From contig DASWEE010000071.1 of assembly GCA_036394915.1 (NCBI GenBank), positions 1 through 30,513 of the forward strand: a DNA stretch of 30,513 bases, read 5' to 3'. The DNA comes from JACDER01 sp036394915. GTDB taxonomy: Bacteria; Actinomycetota; Thermoleophilia; Gaiellales; Gaiellaceae. This document shows positions 29,482-30,513 of the stretch, one piece after another (the first letter of the stretch is position 1; each line of letters begins with the position of its first letter). Below the pieces are notes generated by a model. It was given only the letters and a program-made list of their open reading frames with translations, ran no database searches and was not told where the DNA came from. The translations under genes were made by a program, and so were the position numbers.

Positions 29482-30513
29482 CTAGCGGCCCAGCACGATC
29501 GCGGCGACGCGCTCCTTGCGGATCGTGAAGAACGCCTTGCCGATGCGATAGCGAGTCAGCACCTTGGTCGCCCGCCGGTCGGCGGGGGTGACCTGACTCG
29601 CATAGGCCTTCTTGAACGCAAGCACCGGCGAGCCCAGTCGCACACCGACGGCCGTGCGGTATGCCTTGGAACGCACGTCGATTCGCCGGACCTTGCCGCG
29701 GACGAGCTTCAACCTCAGCCCTGCGACGCGCGTCCGCGCAGATCGCGACCCGAGCCTGACCTTCCCGGCCCTCCCGGCGAAGGGGTCGAGCAGCCGAGCC
29801 TGCTGCGGCGCGTCGCGCCTCAGGCGCAGCTCGAGCCCGGTCACCTCGGGTGGGATCTTGTAGACCTTGCTCCTGAGCGGCCGGAAGCCGAAGGCCGTGA
29901 CGCGGAGACGCCAGTAGCCGGGCGCGACGTCCCAGCCGAACGCGCCGTCACGCGCGGTGAGCTGAGGATTGATCTGCGGATCCATCAGGCTCAGGGCGGG
30001 AGTCCCGAAAGGGCCCGCCTTGGTGGGCGAGAACTCGAGCCTCACCGTTGCGGCCTGGAGCAGCTTTCGCGTCTTCGAATCCTGCACGACGCCGCTCGGG
30101 TCGTAGAGCTCGACCTCGCCCTTGTTCTCGTAGCGGACATCCAAAATGCCCCCTGGGTAACAGGCCCACTGGAGGATCATCGTTCCACTCCGGAGCTCGC
30201 CTGGCAAAGCCTGGACTAATACTTCGCCGTTCTTGCGAATCAACGGCAGAACCTCGAGTGGCTCGCCGCCGAGGTATCCCCGAATCGGCTCGCAGTCGTC
30301 ACCTGGCCACAGGCTCCCCTTCTGCGCAAAGTATGCGAGGCACGAAGGCGCCTTGCGGGCCTGGACCCGAAGCACCGACCCGCCGCGAGACGTCTGCCCG
30401 TCCAAGACATTCCCTCCGCCGCAGTCGGCATGGGCCACGGTTTGTTCCGCACCCGGCGCCGCCGGGACAGGGCGGTATTGGGAGACATTCCCCGCGCCGT
30501 GGCTTGCGAGACG
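29482..30513 (-). CDS. Probable exported protein with carboxypeptidase-regulatory-like domain, 5' end outside window
   Basis: At least 343 residues; the frame is open to the window edge, so GTG 30438 need not be the start. I do not recognise the whole protein. An N-terminal visible part has Cys at CGGG, APSCLAYF, GDDCEPI and QWACYPGG, suggesting disulfides and export. A middle section, VELYDPSGVVQDSKTRKL to DGAFGWDVAPGYWRLRVTAF with GFRPLRSKVYKIPPEVTGLE, resembles the carboxypeptidase regulatory-like (CarboxypepD_reg) beta-sandwich found in surface proteins. The basic C-terminal 110 residues (from RLGSRSARTRVAGLRLKLV) contain a repeat-like pattern ending KAFFTIRKERVAAIVLGR. Cell-surface location is inferred. 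Confidence 0.7.
   Translation of the reverse strand, partial: RLASHGAGNVSQYRPVPAAPGAEQTVAHADCGGGNVLDGQTSRGGSVLRVQARKAPSCLAYFAQKGSLWPGDDCEPIRGYLGGEPLEVLPLIRKNGEVLVQALPGELRSGTMILQWACYPGGILDVRYENKGEVELYDPSGVVQDSKTRKLLQAATVRLEFSPTKAGPFGTPALSLMDPQINPQLTARDGAFGWDVAPGYWRLRVTAFGFRPLRSKVYKIPPEVTGLELRLRRDAPQQARLLDPFAGRAGKVRLGSRSARTRVAGLRLKLVRGKVRRIDVRSKAYRTAVGVRLGSPVLAFKKAYASQVTPADRRATKVLTRYRIGKAFFTIRKERVAAIVLGR

Noticed and set aside
30438..30513. GTG 30438 as start of the last gene
   Set aside because: The frame stays open to the window edge with Pro/Gly/Ala-rich but coherent sequence, so the true start is probably outside.
1..30513. Defence system, prophage, integron, tRNA, rRNA or riboswitch
   Set aside because: No nuclease/helicase clusters, integrases, capsid-like genes, cloverleaf or rRNA sequence, and no recognisable aptamer upstream of purL, cbs or proC.

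Overview
The window is 30.5 kb of GC-rich chromosomal DNA, densely packed, with many GTG starts, 4-nt overlaps (GTGA, ATGA) and several probably leaderless genes. Gene content points to an actinobacterial-type aerobe: small PurL, Fe-S type PurF, a Rv1077-like cystathionine beta-synthase, Bacillus/actinobacterial CtaG, fused 2-oxoacid:ferredoxin oxidoreductase KorA plus KorB, FTR1 iron permease and PASTA repeats. I favour a deep-branching actinobacterium such as Thermoleophilia (Gaiellales/Solirubrobacterales). That placement is inference from gene content and style; there is no rRNA or tRNA here to confirm it.

Layout. 1-728 (-) is a truncated EamA permease. 762-4263 (+) is purL-purF, closed by a strong hairpin. 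4300-6061 (-) holds a small membrane protein, a VOC protein, a 206-bp spacer with two copies of a 13-bp palindrome, and ctaG. 6087-9009 (+) is purM-purN-purH. 8981-10439 (-) holds a GNAT gene, an intergenic repeat (copy A) and an F420-reductase-like gene. 10467-11867 (+) is cbs. 11864-12475 (-) is a Lon-N-domain protein. 12500-14117 (+) is bolA, a glutaredoxin with a CGNS active site, and an AlkX/YcaQ-like glycosylase. 14126-15027 is an FTR1 gene with a clear promoter and metal-regulator type operator. 15053-16156 (-) is a kinase-less PASTA protein, divergent from marR-MFS (16225-17948). Repeat copy B follows. 18136-20996 (-) is korA-korB; 21033-22051 (-) is marR-VOC dioxygenase. 22149-24633 (+) is a small ORF, an AlkA-like gene, proC and a 6-phosphogluconolactonase. 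24723-25388 (-) is a TPR-like protein. 25413-29086 (+) is thiolase, FadB-like and GNAT. A decayed YihY remnant and a partial exported-looking protein (-) end the window.

How the genes work together. PurL, F, M, N and H supply most of IMP synthesis; PurS and PurQ, which small PurL needs, are absent here. Thiolase and the FadB-like protein form a beta-oxidation pair. KorAB links 2-oxoacid oxidation to ferredoxin. BolA and monothiol glutaredoxin form an iron-sulfur/iron-homeostasis pair, close to the FTR1 gene.

The most striking signal is not a gene family. Four divergent gene pairs (ctaG/purM, F420-like/cbs, Lon-N/bolA, TPR/thiolase) face each other across only 24-27 bp. Each gap contains one symmetric 10-mer of form A-N3-TA-N3-T, so that two TANNNT -10 elements on opposite strands share one TA step, each lying 6-9 nt from its start codon. 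This looks like a compact bidirectional promoter for two leaderless mRNAs. The same one-sided spacing (TANNNT, 6-8 nt, start) occurs at EamA, GNAT-1, alkA and proC, and it resolves several start codons. Other notable items are probable CTG and ATA starts, a two-copy structured intergenic repeat with compensatory base changes, and two MarR operator regions. I found no CRISPR, phage, transposase or defence island, and no clear candidate for a wholly new multi-gene system.
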